Assembly: GCA_963761525.1 (NCBI GenBank)
Contig: CAVXHG010000008.1
Span: forward strand, 806,001-870,000
Direction of reading: 5' to 3'
Length of the DNA: 64,000 bases
DNA from: BOG-931 sp963761525
Lineage (GTDB): Bacteria > Pseudomonadota > Alphaproteobacteria > Rhizobiales > Xanthobacteraceae
Shown: positions 26,651 through 35,130 of the stretch, one piece after another
How the letters are laid out: every line of letters starts with the position of its first letter
Position numbering within the stretch: the first letter of the stretch is position 1
Program-made: the position numbers and the translations under genes
The notes under the pieces: model-generated
Told to the model about the DNA's origin: nothing
The model's input: only the letters and a program-made list of their open reading frames with translations
The model's database searches: none

Positions 26651-27546
26651 TAATGCACCAAAGAAAACCGGTCGCTGAAGCTGGCTTCGTCGATCGTGCG
26701 TACGACACTGGATAGTTGAGCCTGATTGACGGCGCCGCCGCCGAACTCCTTCTGCGCCTCAAGGTCATAGTCAGCGAGAGTCGTCACGGGCGCTTTGGCT
26801 TTAATCTGCACGACTTTGTAGCCGCCGGCTTTTAATTGCGCGAGCAGATCAGGCAAAGCGATCGATGTCGCGCGCTGGAAATCGTGCATAAGAATGATGC
26901 CTTTGCCATTCTTCTGCAGTTTTTGCATCACCGATGTTATGACCTTTGCAGGGTCATGTATTTTATAGTCGTTAGAATCCAGGTCGGCGGAAAAGGTCGC
27001 GATATTGCGCCCCGCCAGGTACGAAAGTTCTTCCGGCGTGTATCGCAAAGCTGGAAATCGAAAGAACGGGGCCGGAGGTTCTTGTAGCGCTGCGTGCACC
27101 GCGCTGAATCCCTTTTCGATCTCGTCTTTCGCTTGCGCAGCGTCAAGCTTTCCCAAATTGGCATGGGACCACGTATGAGACCCGATGGTATGCCCCGCCG
27201 CGGCGACCTCGCGAAGCAGTGCCGGGTGCCACAGCGTATGTTCGCCGATCGGAAAGAATAGCGCCTTGGTACATTGATCACGGAGCGCCTTGAGAACCGC
27301 CGGCGTGTTGCCCGGCCAAGGACCGTCATCGAAAGTTAGTACGATTTCGCCGGGCTGCAGAAAATCGTAGGTCTTGAATTGCTCCGACCCAAAGCCGGGT
27401 CCGCCCGTAGTGTCTATTTCAACAACACGCGACACGCCGAGCGTGTTCTGGTTGGCCGCACATACCGGAGAAACTTCGTCGGCTTGCGACGAGGTAGCGA
27501 GAAGCGTAATTGCAAGCACAATCGTGCAGGCACTCAGCGTGCGCAT
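26650..27546 (-). CDS. secreted polysaccharide deacetylase (NodB homology domain)
   Basis: A 298-residue protein with a signal peptide ending near SSQA and a carbohydrate esterase family 4 domain: motif 1 IVLTFDDGPWPGNTP with the metal/catalytic aspartates, motif 2 IGSHTWSHANL with both histidines, motif 3 FFRFPALRY, and ILMHDFQ near the end. It is thus a probable metal-dependent de-N-acetylase acting on peptidoglycan or exopolysaccharide in the periplasm. The start is ATG 27546. Its stop lies in a repeat element. Confidence 0.92.
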   Translation of the reverse strand: MRTLSACTIVLAITLLATSSQADEVSPVCAANQNTLGVSRVVEIDTTGGPGFGSEQFKTYDFLQPGEIVLTFDDGPWPGNTPAVLKALRDQCTKALFFPIGEHTLWHPALLREVAAAGHTIGSHTWSHANLGKLDAAQAKDEIEKGFSAVHAALQEPPAPFFRFPALRYTPEELSYLAGRNIATFSADLDSNDYKIHDPAKVITSVMQKLQKNGKGIILMHDFQRATSIALPDLLAQLKAGGYKVVQIKAKAPVTTLADYDLEAQKEFGGGAVNQAQLSSVVRTIDEASFSDRFSLVH

Positions 27547-27895
27547 CAATTTTCGGCCTTTGTTCGATAGATATCCGCCCCGACGCCGCTAATTTGGGAC
27601 ATAGCGGACGTCCCATGGTCACCCGCAACGATTAACAATTCATAATCGATGGGTCTTAATGACTTTCGTCAGAATGACTGCGTTCGGCACCACATTTCAG
27701 TGCAACTGAAGGCCGAAATAAAGGCGCGTTAGGGCGCTCACCCGGCACCTCTCGATGCTGCAGGATTTTCGGCTTATGGTACCGCGTGATTCAGGGAGCG
27801 TAGCTAGCGCTACATTGAAGTTTCCCACGTGCATTCCGATGGCGGAATTTGGGAATATCTGGGATGAAATGATGGGTCTAAGTTATTGTTATGAT
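27547..27895. other. 349-bp gap upstream of the deacetylase and tRNA-Pro
   Basis: No supported gene. A reading frame that runs into the tRNA (giving the familiar WSERRDLNPRPLVPQ artefact) is rejected. A small hairpin GTAGCTAGCGCTAC lies near 27800. The region should hold the deacetylase promoter, and its right end lies just past the 3' end of the minus-strand tRNA. Confidence 0.55.
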
Positions 27896-27973
27896 TGGTC
27901 GGAGCGGCGGGATTTGAACCCACGACCCCTAGTCCCCCAGACTAGTGCTCTAACCGGGCTGAGCCACGCTCCG
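27896..27973 (-). tRNA. tRNA-Pro (anticodon GGG)
   Basis: Reading the minus strand: acceptor stem CGGAGCG/CGCTCCG, D arm GCTC...GAGC, anticodon stem-loop CTAGT-CTGGGGG-ACTAG giving anticodon GGG, T arm GTGGGTTCAAATCCCGC, discriminator A and encoded CCA. The 78-nt cloverleaf is complete. Confidence 0.96.
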
Positions 27974-28056
27974 AATGATCACACTATAGTCAGCGCAAAT
28001 CAGTACCGCAACTCGCGCCGGCTCCGCGCCGGCGCCTGGCTAAGCGGTAACGCGCC

Positions 28057-28410
28057 GTGAAGCGAATTTATAGTGCCACCAAGAATTCGTGGCGCGGAAT
28101 CGTCGATGGCGTGACGACCGAGGCAGCAGTGCGCGAGGAGGCCGTTGTTCTCGCGATAGCCATACCGGCCGGCTTCTTCATCGCGCCAAATCCGCCTTGG
28201 TACATCGCAATGATCAGCGTGCTGCTCGTTGTGCTGGCCATCGAGTTCTTAAATACGGCGATCGAGAAGCTCTCCGATCATGTCACGCCGGAACACCATT
28301 ACGATATCGGCAGGATCAAGGATTTCGGTTCTTCCGCGGTATTTTGTGGATTGTGTCTGACCGGTCTGGTTTGGCTCGCCGCCCTCGCGACCCGGATCGG
28401 ATGGCTCTAA
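28057..28410 (+). CDS. dgkA: diacylglycerol kinase, prokaryotic membrane type
   Basis: A 117-residue integral membrane enzyme that recycles diacylglycerol to phosphatidate. The family signature is VLAIEFLNTAIEKLSDHV, with catalytic Glu/Asn residues, and an N-terminal amphipathic part reading NSWRGIVDGVTTEAAVREEA; three membrane helices follow the usual plan. The start is GTG 28057. It is convergent with the flippase gene of the polysaccharide locus. Confidence 0.94.
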   Translation: MKRIYSATKNSWRGIVDGVTTEAAVREEAVVLAIAIPAGFFIAPNPPWYIAMISVLLVVLAIEFLNTAIEKLSDHVTPEHHYDIGRIKDFGSSAVFCGLCLTGLVWLAALATRIGWL

Positions 28411-28420
28411 GCGCTGCCGG

Positions 28421-29803
28421 CTAGCCCGCGGCCGCGGTCTGCGCGGGTGATTTCCAGTCTGGCGCTTGGTGCGACGAGGCAGCGCGGATCGGACCGCGAT
28501 AAGCGGCGATCGCCAGATAAAGCGCGCCCACGGTATAGACAGCGGTGTAGACAGCAAGAAACCCGACAATATCCAATTTGGCGATGACTGCGACCGCGGT
28601 TGCCGCGATCATTGCAACTGCCACGCCGGCGCCGATGCGGGAAATCTCGCGGAAAAATCCGGCGTGCAGAAGTAGCGATTGCGCGACCATCTGCACCAGG
28701 TTCGCCAGTACCATCACGATAAGTATGGGCGAGACCGCTTGCGGGACGGTTGCTGCGGATCCGAGCAGGAAGACGAATAGTTGTTTTGACCCGAATATCA
28801 GCAACAGGCAGACGAAAGCAGCAGGCACGCAGCATAGCGCTGCTGCGAGCAGGGTTGTTCGAATGAGCCGTGGAGCATTGCGCGCGGCCAGCGCCCGGGT
28901 TTGACCTGGAATGGCGAGGTCGCAGGCCGCGGTATAAATGACGCTCGCGCCGCGGAAGATGCGGAATGTCGCTTCGAGAATGATGGTCGGCGCGCCAAGA
29001 CCGAAGGCCCACGGCACGACGTAGTAGGGAAACGTGTAAACAAAGATATCGCTGAGGGCGAAAGTCCCGCTGCGCCTGATCGACTTCATGTGCTCGCGAA
29101 AAAATTCGACAAGCGCGCGTGTGAAGCCGCGAAACCGCGGCGCTATGGCGCCACGCTGGACGAGTTTAGCCACAGCCAAGCCGACGAGCAGCGCCCACAG
29201 CGCGTTTGAGCCGACCAGAAATGCCGTAAACGGCAGCCCAACCAGCATGGCAAGGATTGTCGTCATATTGCCAATGCGGCGCACCAGTTCCAGCGCTTCG
29301 TAAAAGACGAATTCATCAACCGCGATGCTGATGCTGCGCAAGCAGACCCACGCCAGGTTCAGTCCGATGTAGAGAAAGAACAGTCCGAAATCCGCGGCGT
29401 CGAGCATCGACTGGTTGGGCCGCATATACATGGCCATGGCGCACACAAAGGCCGCGGCGATCGCGATCAGGACGTAGAAAAGGATGACGGCGGTGGCTTG
29501 GCCTGCGACCCTTTCGTCATTTCGGCCAGCCAGATGCGCATTGCGCAATTGCACGAACAGAATTTTGGCAAGGCCGAGGTCGCATAGCCACAGCGAGTAG
29601 CCGACGGCTCCGACGACGATGAATAGCGAGAAGCGCTCGGGCGGCAGCACCCGGGCGAACACCAGGGTCTGGACAAAACCGGTGGCGAAAGCGCCTGCAG
29701 CCGTTGACAGGCGAAGTAACAGAAAGGGGATTGAGATCAGGCGAGACGGCGGCGTGGTAGCGGGAGACGCCTTGGCCGAAAGCGATCCAATATTGGCGTG
29801 CAT
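28421..29803 (-). CDS. polysaccharide flippase-like membrane protein (Wzx/MATE-type)
   Basis: A 460-residue protein with about twelve hydrophobic segments spread over its whole length, the layout of Wzx/oligosaccharide flippases that move lipid-linked sugar repeats across the inner membrane. No soluble domain. The end is Ala/Gln/Ser-rich and disordered. It begins the polysaccharide locus that runs to 38424, together with a polymerase/ligase, a priming transferase and a chain-length protein. Confidence 0.85.
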   Translation of the reverse strand: MHANIGSLSAKASPATTPPSRLISIPFLLLRLSTAAGAFATGFVQTLVFARVLPPERFSLFIVVGAVGYSLWLCDLGLAKILFVQLRNAHLAGRNDERVAGQATAVILFYVLIAIAAAFVCAMAMYMRPNQSMLDAADFGLFFLYIGLNLAWVCLRSISIAVDEFVFYEALELVRRIGNMTTILAMLVGLPFTAFLVGSNALWALLVGLAVAKLVQRGAIAPRFRGFTRALVEFFREHMKSIRRSGTFALSDIFVYTFPYYVVPWAFGLGAPTIILEATFRIFRGASVIYTAACDLAIPGQTRALAARNAPRLIRTTLLAAALCCVPAAFVCLLLIFGSKQLFVFLLGSAATVPQAVSPILIVMVLANLVQMVAQSLLLHAGFFREISRIGAGVAVAMIAATAVAVIAKLDIVGFLAVYTAVYTVGALYLAIAAYRGPIRAASSHQAPDWKSPAQTAAAG

Positions 29804-30076
29804 GCACCCGCCGAACGGCTTGGTTAATTTTGCGGAAACAAACTAAACAGCGGCCAAACCGCTAACGTGATTTTAAGTCGAGGGCCCTAACCAAATCGTG
29901 AAGTCATTGCATCGGATTTCAGGCGGACAAGTTTATGGCGTATACGTCGGAAGCGGCTCCCTCTCGATTTCGGGTTCAGCGTCGACAGGGCGCTTCGCAA
30001 ACTTTTTCCGTCGACTTCCAAGCTTACATTCAATCCGGTATTTCGGACGCTCGCCAATATCAGCGATCTCGTTCCA

Positions 30077-30820
30077 ATGCTGATATATCCGGAATTTCGC
30101 TCATTACCGCCCAATCATCTGCGTATTCGCGTCGGTGTCGGTAATCGCATCCTCAACAACCAGACTCATTTTCTCGTCCACGCTCGCGACTTCTGGATGT
30201 TCGCGCTCGGCGAAGGCATCGTGAAACTCGATTCCAATATCCTCGATATCGGTGTTGGCTGCGGCCGTTGGGCGCATTGGATGCGCGACTATAATTTCCG
30301 CGGCCGGCGTTTTAGCGGTGTCTATGCCGGCGTGGATATCGACGGTGAAGCGATTAGTTGGTGCCGCAAGAATTATGACGAGAAACGCTTCCGATTTCAT
30401 CATTCAACCGATGCCAGCGTCTCCTACAATCAGGCAGGAGAGGTGCGGGCGTCTTACAAAATTCCCGAAGCGGACGACACATTCGACCTCATCTTTTCAA
30501 ACTCGCTGCTGACGCATCTGCTTGAGGCGGAACTCGGCAACTATCTGCGCGAAACCTATCGGCTGCTGCGAACCGGCGGCACAATGATGCATTCCCACTT
30601 CAATATGGAGCATCTGCCGGCGAGCTATGGCAAGCGACACACCTTCAGTCATCGCCTCGGCAACGCGCATATCGAGTCCGAAGAGCAGCCCGAAGCCGCA
30701 GTCGCCTACAATACCGGCTTTCTGTTCGACCTCTGCCGACAGATCGGATTTTCCTCGTCCGAGATCGTGCACATGCCTGGCGGCGAGCAACATCAGCCGA
30801 TCCTGATGTGCCGCAAGTAA
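30077..30820 (+). CDS. SAM-dependent methyltransferase in the polysaccharide locus
   Basis: A 247-residue class I methyltransferase: SAM motif I is ILDIGVGCGRWAHWM, the acidic end of strand 2 is YAGVDIDGEAISWC, and motif IV region is DDTFDLIFSNSLLTHLLE. Its place between flippase and polymerase genes suggests it methylates a sugar or lipid intermediate. The start is uncertain. ATG 30077 is taken, but the same frame is open back to 29891 and encodes plausible sequence (VDRALRKLFPSTSKL, VFRTLANISDLVPM) with no ATG/GTG/TTG. A GTG at 29898 in another frame would need an indel. Confidence 0.82.
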   Translation: MLIYPEFRSLPPNHLRIRVGVGNRILNNQTHFLVHARDFWMFALGEGIVKLDSNILDIGVGCGRWAHWMRDYNFRGRRFSGVYAGVDIDGEAISWCRKNYDEKRFRFHHSTDASVSYNQAGEVRASYKIPEADDTFDLIFSNSLLTHLLEAELGNYLRETYRLLRTGGTMMHSHFNMEHLPASYGKRHTFSHRLGNAHIESEEQPEAAVAYNTGFLFDLCRQIGFSSSEIVHMPGGEQHQPILMCRK

Positions 30821-30848
30821 GCGATTGACGACAATCCGTTAGGTGGAA

Positions 30849-32105
30849 TCAAGCGCTCGCCATAGAGGCGTCGGCGTAATCATCATTCCAGACCCGTCGG
30901 CGGCGGGCGTTGATGCTTGCGGTGCTCAAACCCCAGACCAATCCGAGCATCAGAAAAAAGTGCCGCCAGTGGTCGGTGTCCACGATCATGCCTTCGACCA
31001 TTTCACCGACGAACACGGCATAAGCCGTAATCAGATAGTGCTGCCACGGCGCCTCGATTGGCATCGTGATCAGCCCGAGCATCAGCGTGGCGGCGACAAG
31101 CGCCAGGTAAGCCGCGCCGCCCAACCAGCCATAAACCAGGAAGCCCTGCATATAGACGTTGTGCTGCTGCAAACCGAAGATGCGGTCGAATTCAAAGGGT
31201 CCCAGGCCGTTCGCGTTTTGCAGAATGGTGCCGAGCGCCTGTTCTTGCAGCCAGAAGCGGCCGCCGGGTCCGACGTCGTAGGGTTGGATCGCCTTGGCGC
31301 GCTCCAAGAGCATGTCGTGCACGGAGCCGATGGACAGCAGCGCTCCGACCACGAGAGCGGCAAACAAGATTGTCAGCACGCCGACGACAACGATACGTCT
31401 GCGCATGCGCGGATCGGGCGTGACCAGGAAAGTCGTCAATACTCCGACGGTCGCCGAGATGGCAAAATGAGCCCAGGCGCCGCGTGAGAAGCTCAACAGC
31501 AATCCTCCCGTCAAAATCATCAACAAGCCGACGTCGAGCAGCCGGATACCGCGGGTCAAAATCCTGATCATCAGCCATACGATAGGAAACATCAGGAACG
31601 GTCCGTACACGTTCGGGTCCTTGAACGTGGCGCTGACGCGATCATAGTCGAGGAAAATGTCGGAATACGGCACCAGGTGAAAAAAGCCGAGATAGCCTGC
31701 CGCGGTGGCGATCAGCGCCGCGAGAATGTATCCGCGGCGCAAGAGCGATAACCGCTGCATATTGCCGTCGGAAAACAGGCAGGCGAACGTGATAGCTGCA
31801 ATGCCGAGGTAGAGCGATGTCCCGGCGTATTGGATGTCCTTGGCGTTATCGCCGACCTGTATGAGCGAGAAAAAGCCGCCGATCAGCCATACCGCCAGCA
31901 AAAACATCAGCGGAAGCAGCTTCTGGTCGAAACTGACACGTGCGGCGACGCAGGCAACCATCAGCACGATCATTAGGGCATCGTGCGGTGACGGCTCGAT
32001 AAACGCGATCGAACTGGTCAAAGCTGCAAGAAACAGGATCAGATTGAGCAGCCGTTGCGCTACAACAGAATTGCGGCCAGCCCTCTGTGCGACGGACATC
32101 GCCAT
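30849..32105 (-). CDS. O-antigen ligase/polymerase family membrane protein (Wzy/WaaL)
   Basis: A 418-residue protein with ten or more membrane helices and the Wzy_C region, where a large periplasmic loop carries GRFWLQEQALGTILQNANGL and QQHNVYMQGFLVYGWLGG (the HN-Y motif of the family). It would polymerise repeat units or ligate them to an acceptor. Its start overlaps the stop of the priming transferase by one base (TAATG), so the two are cotranscribed. Confidence 0.9.
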   Translation of the reverse strand: MAMSVAQRAGRNSVVAQRLLNLILFLAALTSSIAFIEPSPHDALMIVLMVACVAARVSFDQKLLPLMFLLAVWLIGGFFSLIQVGDNAKDIQYAGTSLYLGIAAITFACLFSDGNMQRLSLLRRGYILAALIATAAGYLGFFHLVPYSDIFLDYDRVSATFKDPNVYGPFLMFPIVWLMIRILTRGIRLLDVGLLMILTGGLLLSFSRGAWAHFAISATVGVLTTFLVTPDPRMRRRIVVVGVLTILFAALVVGALLSIGSVHDMLLERAKAIQPYDVGPGGRFWLQEQALGTILQNANGLGPFEFDRIFGLQQHNVYMQGFLVYGWLGGAAYLALVAATLMLGLITMPIEAPWQHYLITAYAVFVGEMVEGMIVDTDHWRHFFLMLGLVWGLSTASINARRRRVWNDDYADASMASA

Positions 32106-33652
32106 TAGTAGGCGTTGCTCATGTGGAAGACGGCGAGGGGGGTGCGCAACAGTATCGTGATGTCGAGCAGCAGCGACCAGTTCTCGATGTAGAAGAGGTC
32201 GTGCTCGACGCGGCGCAGGATCTTTTCCTGGCTGTCGGTTTCGCCGCGCCAGCCGTGGATTTGCGCCCAGCCTGTGATGCCGGGTTTGACGCGATGGCGT
32301 GCGAAGTAGCCGTCGACCGCTTCGTCGTAGAGATGCTCCGCAGCCTTGGCGTTGACCGCATGTGGCCGCGGTCCGACCAGCGACAAGTTACCGAAGAACA
32401 CCACGTTGAATAGCTGCGGCAGTTCGTCGAGGCTGGTTTTGCGGATGAAGCGACCGACACGGGTTACGCGCGGGTCGTTCTTGCTGACTTGCCTCGCAGC
32501 ACTCGCATCCGCGTGCTCATTATAGATCGAGCGGAATTTGTAGACCTCGATGAGCTCGTTGTTGAATCCGTAGCGCCGCTGCTTGAAGAGAATCGGGCCT
32601 TTGCTGTCGAGTTTGACGGCTAGGGCGATGAGCAGCATGAGCGGCGACAAACAGATGAGCGCGAGCGTGCCGACGATCTTGTCGAATAGCCATTTCATCA
32701 CGACGTCCCAATCCGCGATCGGGCGGTCGTAAACGTCGATCACCGGCACATTGCCGATATAGGAATAGGAGCGCGGCCGGAAGCGGAGCTTGTTGGCGTG
32801 CGCCGACAAACGGATATCGACCGGAAGCACCCAAAGTTTCTTGAGCATGTGGAGGATGCGGCCTTCGGCGATAATCGGCAGCGAGAAGATCACGAGATCG
32901 ACCCGGGTTTTGCGGGCGAACTCCACAATGTCGTCGATGACACCGAGATTGGGTACGCCGTTGCAAACCGGCAAGCTTCTGCCGTCGTTGCGGTCGTCGA
33001 ACACGCCAATGACGTTCAAATCGGAATCGCGCTGCGCGGAAAGCGACTGCAGCAACGCTTCGCCGTTTTTGTCGGAACCGACCACGACGGTGCGACGGTC
33101 GAGACGGCCCTGGCGCGTCCAGTGTCGCACGACCAGAAACAAAGCGCGGCGAAAAGCGATAAGAGTGATCAGCCCGAGCACGTAGAAAGTGCCGAGCCAC
33201 ACCCGTGAAAACTGATCACCGGCCTTGGCGAAGAACGATATTCCGATCACGATCAGAAAAACCACCGACCATGCCGAGGCCAGCCGCATGTACTGTTTTT
33301 CATGACCGCGGAAAGCTTGCACCTGGTAGATGTCGGCGGTCTGGAACGCCAACATTGAAAGTCCGGCGATGCCGATGACGGCTGCCAGGTAATGCCACTC
33401 AAAGCCAAAACGCCGTACAACGTACGGTAAATAGATCGCAAGGCCGACCGCGATGATCAGCGCGGCCTCGATCAATCGTACGGTGCCTGCAACAACGATG
33501 GGTGAATAGGCTGGCTTGAAATCCTGCGCTGCAACAAGCAGCGCGGTCGGAGAAAGTTGGCGCGGTGCCGAAGGCTCTACGCGTGGCATCGCCTTGACGG
33601 CCGACGATACCAAGTCAGCATCGAAGATCGAGCCTTGCTCCGGACTGGTCAT
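32105..33652 (-). CDS. undecaprenyl-phosphate glucose phosphotransferase (WcaJ/ExoY type)
   Basis: A 515-residue polyisoprenyl-phosphate hexose-1-phosphate transferase that starts repeat-unit synthesis. The N-terminal half has four or five membrane helices and a Rossmann-like CoA_binding_3 region (TVVVGSDKNGEALLQSL); the C-terminal catalytic part reads LKFRS-type YKFRSIYNEH, RFIRKTSLDELPQLFNV, LVGPRPHAV and KPGITGWAQIHGWRG. ATG 33652 is preferred to a GTG three codons upstream. Confidence 0.95.
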   Translation of the reverse strand: MTSPEQGSIFDADLVSSAVKAMPRVEPSAPRQLSPTALLVAAQDFKPAYSPIVVAGTVRLIEAALIIAVGLAIYLPYVVRRFGFEWHYLAAVIGIAGLSMLAFQTADIYQVQAFRGHEKQYMRLASAWSVVFLIVIGISFFAKAGDQFSRVWLGTFYVLGLITLIAFRRALFLVVRHWTRQGRLDRRTVVVGSDKNGEALLQSLSAQRDSDLNVIGVFDDRNDGRSLPVCNGVPNLGVIDDIVEFARKTRVDLVIFSLPIIAEGRILHMLKKLWVLPVDIRLSAHANKLRFRPRSYSYIGNVPVIDVYDRPIADWDVVMKWLFDKIVGTLALICLSPLMLLIALAVKLDSKGPILFKQRRYGFNNELIEVYKFRSIYNEHADASAARQVSKNDPRVTRVGRFIRKTSLDELPQLFNVVFFGNLSLVGPRPHAVNAKAAEHLYDEAVDGYFARHRVKPGITGWAQIHGWRGETDSQEKILRRVEHDLFYIENWSLLLDITILLRTPLAVFHMSNAY

Positions 33653-33745
33653 GGTTAACACATTTTTAGCGCCCGGGCTTCCGGGGCGTTGCGCACCGGA
33701 TCACGGAACCGGGCCGCAACATAGTGAACAATCTTCAAAAATTGG

Positions 33746-34948
33746 TTATGTGAATTGAGCAAGCTTTCGCAGTGCCAGCGCCTCACGATAAGCGGCCAAA
33801 CCGCCGTCGACCATTCGATCGACCGAAAACTCGGCGCGGACCCGCGCTCTGATGTGCTGAGCGACGCTGTTCGCTGCGGTCGGATCGATCGTCGCCGCGC
33901 GCATAGCGGCGACGAGCGCGGGAATATCGTCCGGAGGCACAAGGTTGTTGGAGTCGGGCCCGAAAATTTCCGGTACGCCGCCAACTTTGGTGCCAATGAC
34001 AGGCAAGCCTGCGGCGGTAGCTTCCAGCACAACATAGGGCAGGGATTCGGCGCGCGACGGGATAACCAGCATCCGCCCCATCGAGAAGGCGACGCGAGCC
34101 GGCTGAAAGCCGACGAACCTCACCTCGTCGACAAGTCCGCGTTCACGCACCTGGGTTTTTAGTTTTGCTTCGTCCGGTCCTTCACCGACGACCGTGGCAG
34201 TCACCGGATGTCCCGATTGCTTGAGGATTGCAATCGCCTCGATCAAAATGTCGATGGCCTTGACCGGCCGCAGCTCGCCGACGCAGACAAAATCCGTAGC
34301 ATCGGACTGAACGACGACGGGATCGAATTCCGCGGAACTTACGCCGTTGCGCACGACCCGCACCATGCCGCGCGGACTATCGATCTTGTCCCGAAACAAG
34401 TCGGCCGCGTATGTGCTTTCAAACAGGAACAGGTCAGTGCGGAAATTAAGCAAACGCTCCAGGGTGCGATAAAATCCTCCACTAACGGTGCCGGGGCTGT
34501 AGACTAGCGAGCCGCCATGGGGCGTATAAGCCCGGACCTTGCCGGTGACGTTTGGCGCTAGCCGTACGAGTGCCGCGCCTTTCGCGCCATGCCCGTGAAG
34601 GACATCGGGTGCGAGCTCGCCGATGCGCCGCATGACGCTACGCAAGGCAGGGAGATCGCGCAGGCCGAGCTCGCGCGGTATGGCGACCCGCTCGTAACCA
34701 AGCGCCAGACACGGCGTGAGCTCGCGCAACACGGCTTCGGCTCGCGCGCCGCCTGTCGTACTGTCGAGGATCAGGCCGACGTGATGTCCGCGTGCGGCCT
34801 GACCTTGCACCAGGTCGATGACGTGGCGAAACAAGCCGCCGAGAGGTGCTCGCAGGACGTGAACGATCTTCAGATTCGTCGGACTTGAAGCGGTGGCGTT
34901 CGCCGCGCTGGAATTGATGGCCCATTGGACAGCGCGCGCAACGGCCAT
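33746..34948 (-). CDS. glycosyltransferase family 4
   Basis: A 400-residue GT-B enzyme: the N-terminal LKIVHVLRAPLGGLFRHVID acceptor motif, then VCVGELRPVKAIDILIEAI and the EX7E region SRAESLPYVVLEATAAGLPV typical of GT4. It would add a sugar to the lipid-linked repeat. ATG 34948 follows AGGGAA; a GTG at 35026 is in frame but lacks a ribosome site. It is divergent from the Wzc-like gene. Confidence 0.92.
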   Translation of the reverse strand: MAVARAVQWAINSSAANATASSPTNLKIVHVLRAPLGGLFRHVIDLVQGQAARGHHVGLILDSTTGGARAEAVLRELTPCLALGYERVAIPRELGLRDLPALRSVMRRIGELAPDVLHGHGAKGAALVRLAPNVTGKVRAYTPHGGSLVYSPGTVSGGFYRTLERLLNFRTDLFLFESTYAADLFRDKIDSPRGMVRVVRNGVSSAEFDPVVVQSDATDFVCVGELRPVKAIDILIEAIAILKQSGHPVTATVVGEGPDEAKLKTQVRERGLVDEVRFVGFQPARVAFSMGRMLVIPSRAESLPYVVLEATAAGLPVIGTKVGGVPEIFGPDSNNLVPPDDIPALVAAMRAATIDPTAANSVAQHIRARVRAEFSVDRMVDGGLAAYREALALRKLAQFT

Positions 34949-35130
34949 GACTGGCTTCCCTAAAGATCGCGACAAATGATTAAGCTGATGAAGACTCTTC
35001 GCGGTTAATAAAGTCTCACGTCGCACTGGATTGCACGCGAGAGCTGACCTTAACCGGATAGCAACCTTAATAGTTTGTAATCGCCGCAGCGTTTGGGTTG
35101 CTTGGCAGTGTGGTTGCGAGGAGTAGTGAG

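Noticed and set aside
27755..28060. Plus-strand frame containing WSERRDLNPRPLVPQTSALT
   Set aside because: This is the well-known translation of a reverse-strand tRNA-Pro, not a protein gene.
30843..31487. Plus-strand frame of 214 codons opposite the O-antigen ligase gene
   Set aside because: His/Gln/Asp-rich antisense of a membrane protein; a shadow.
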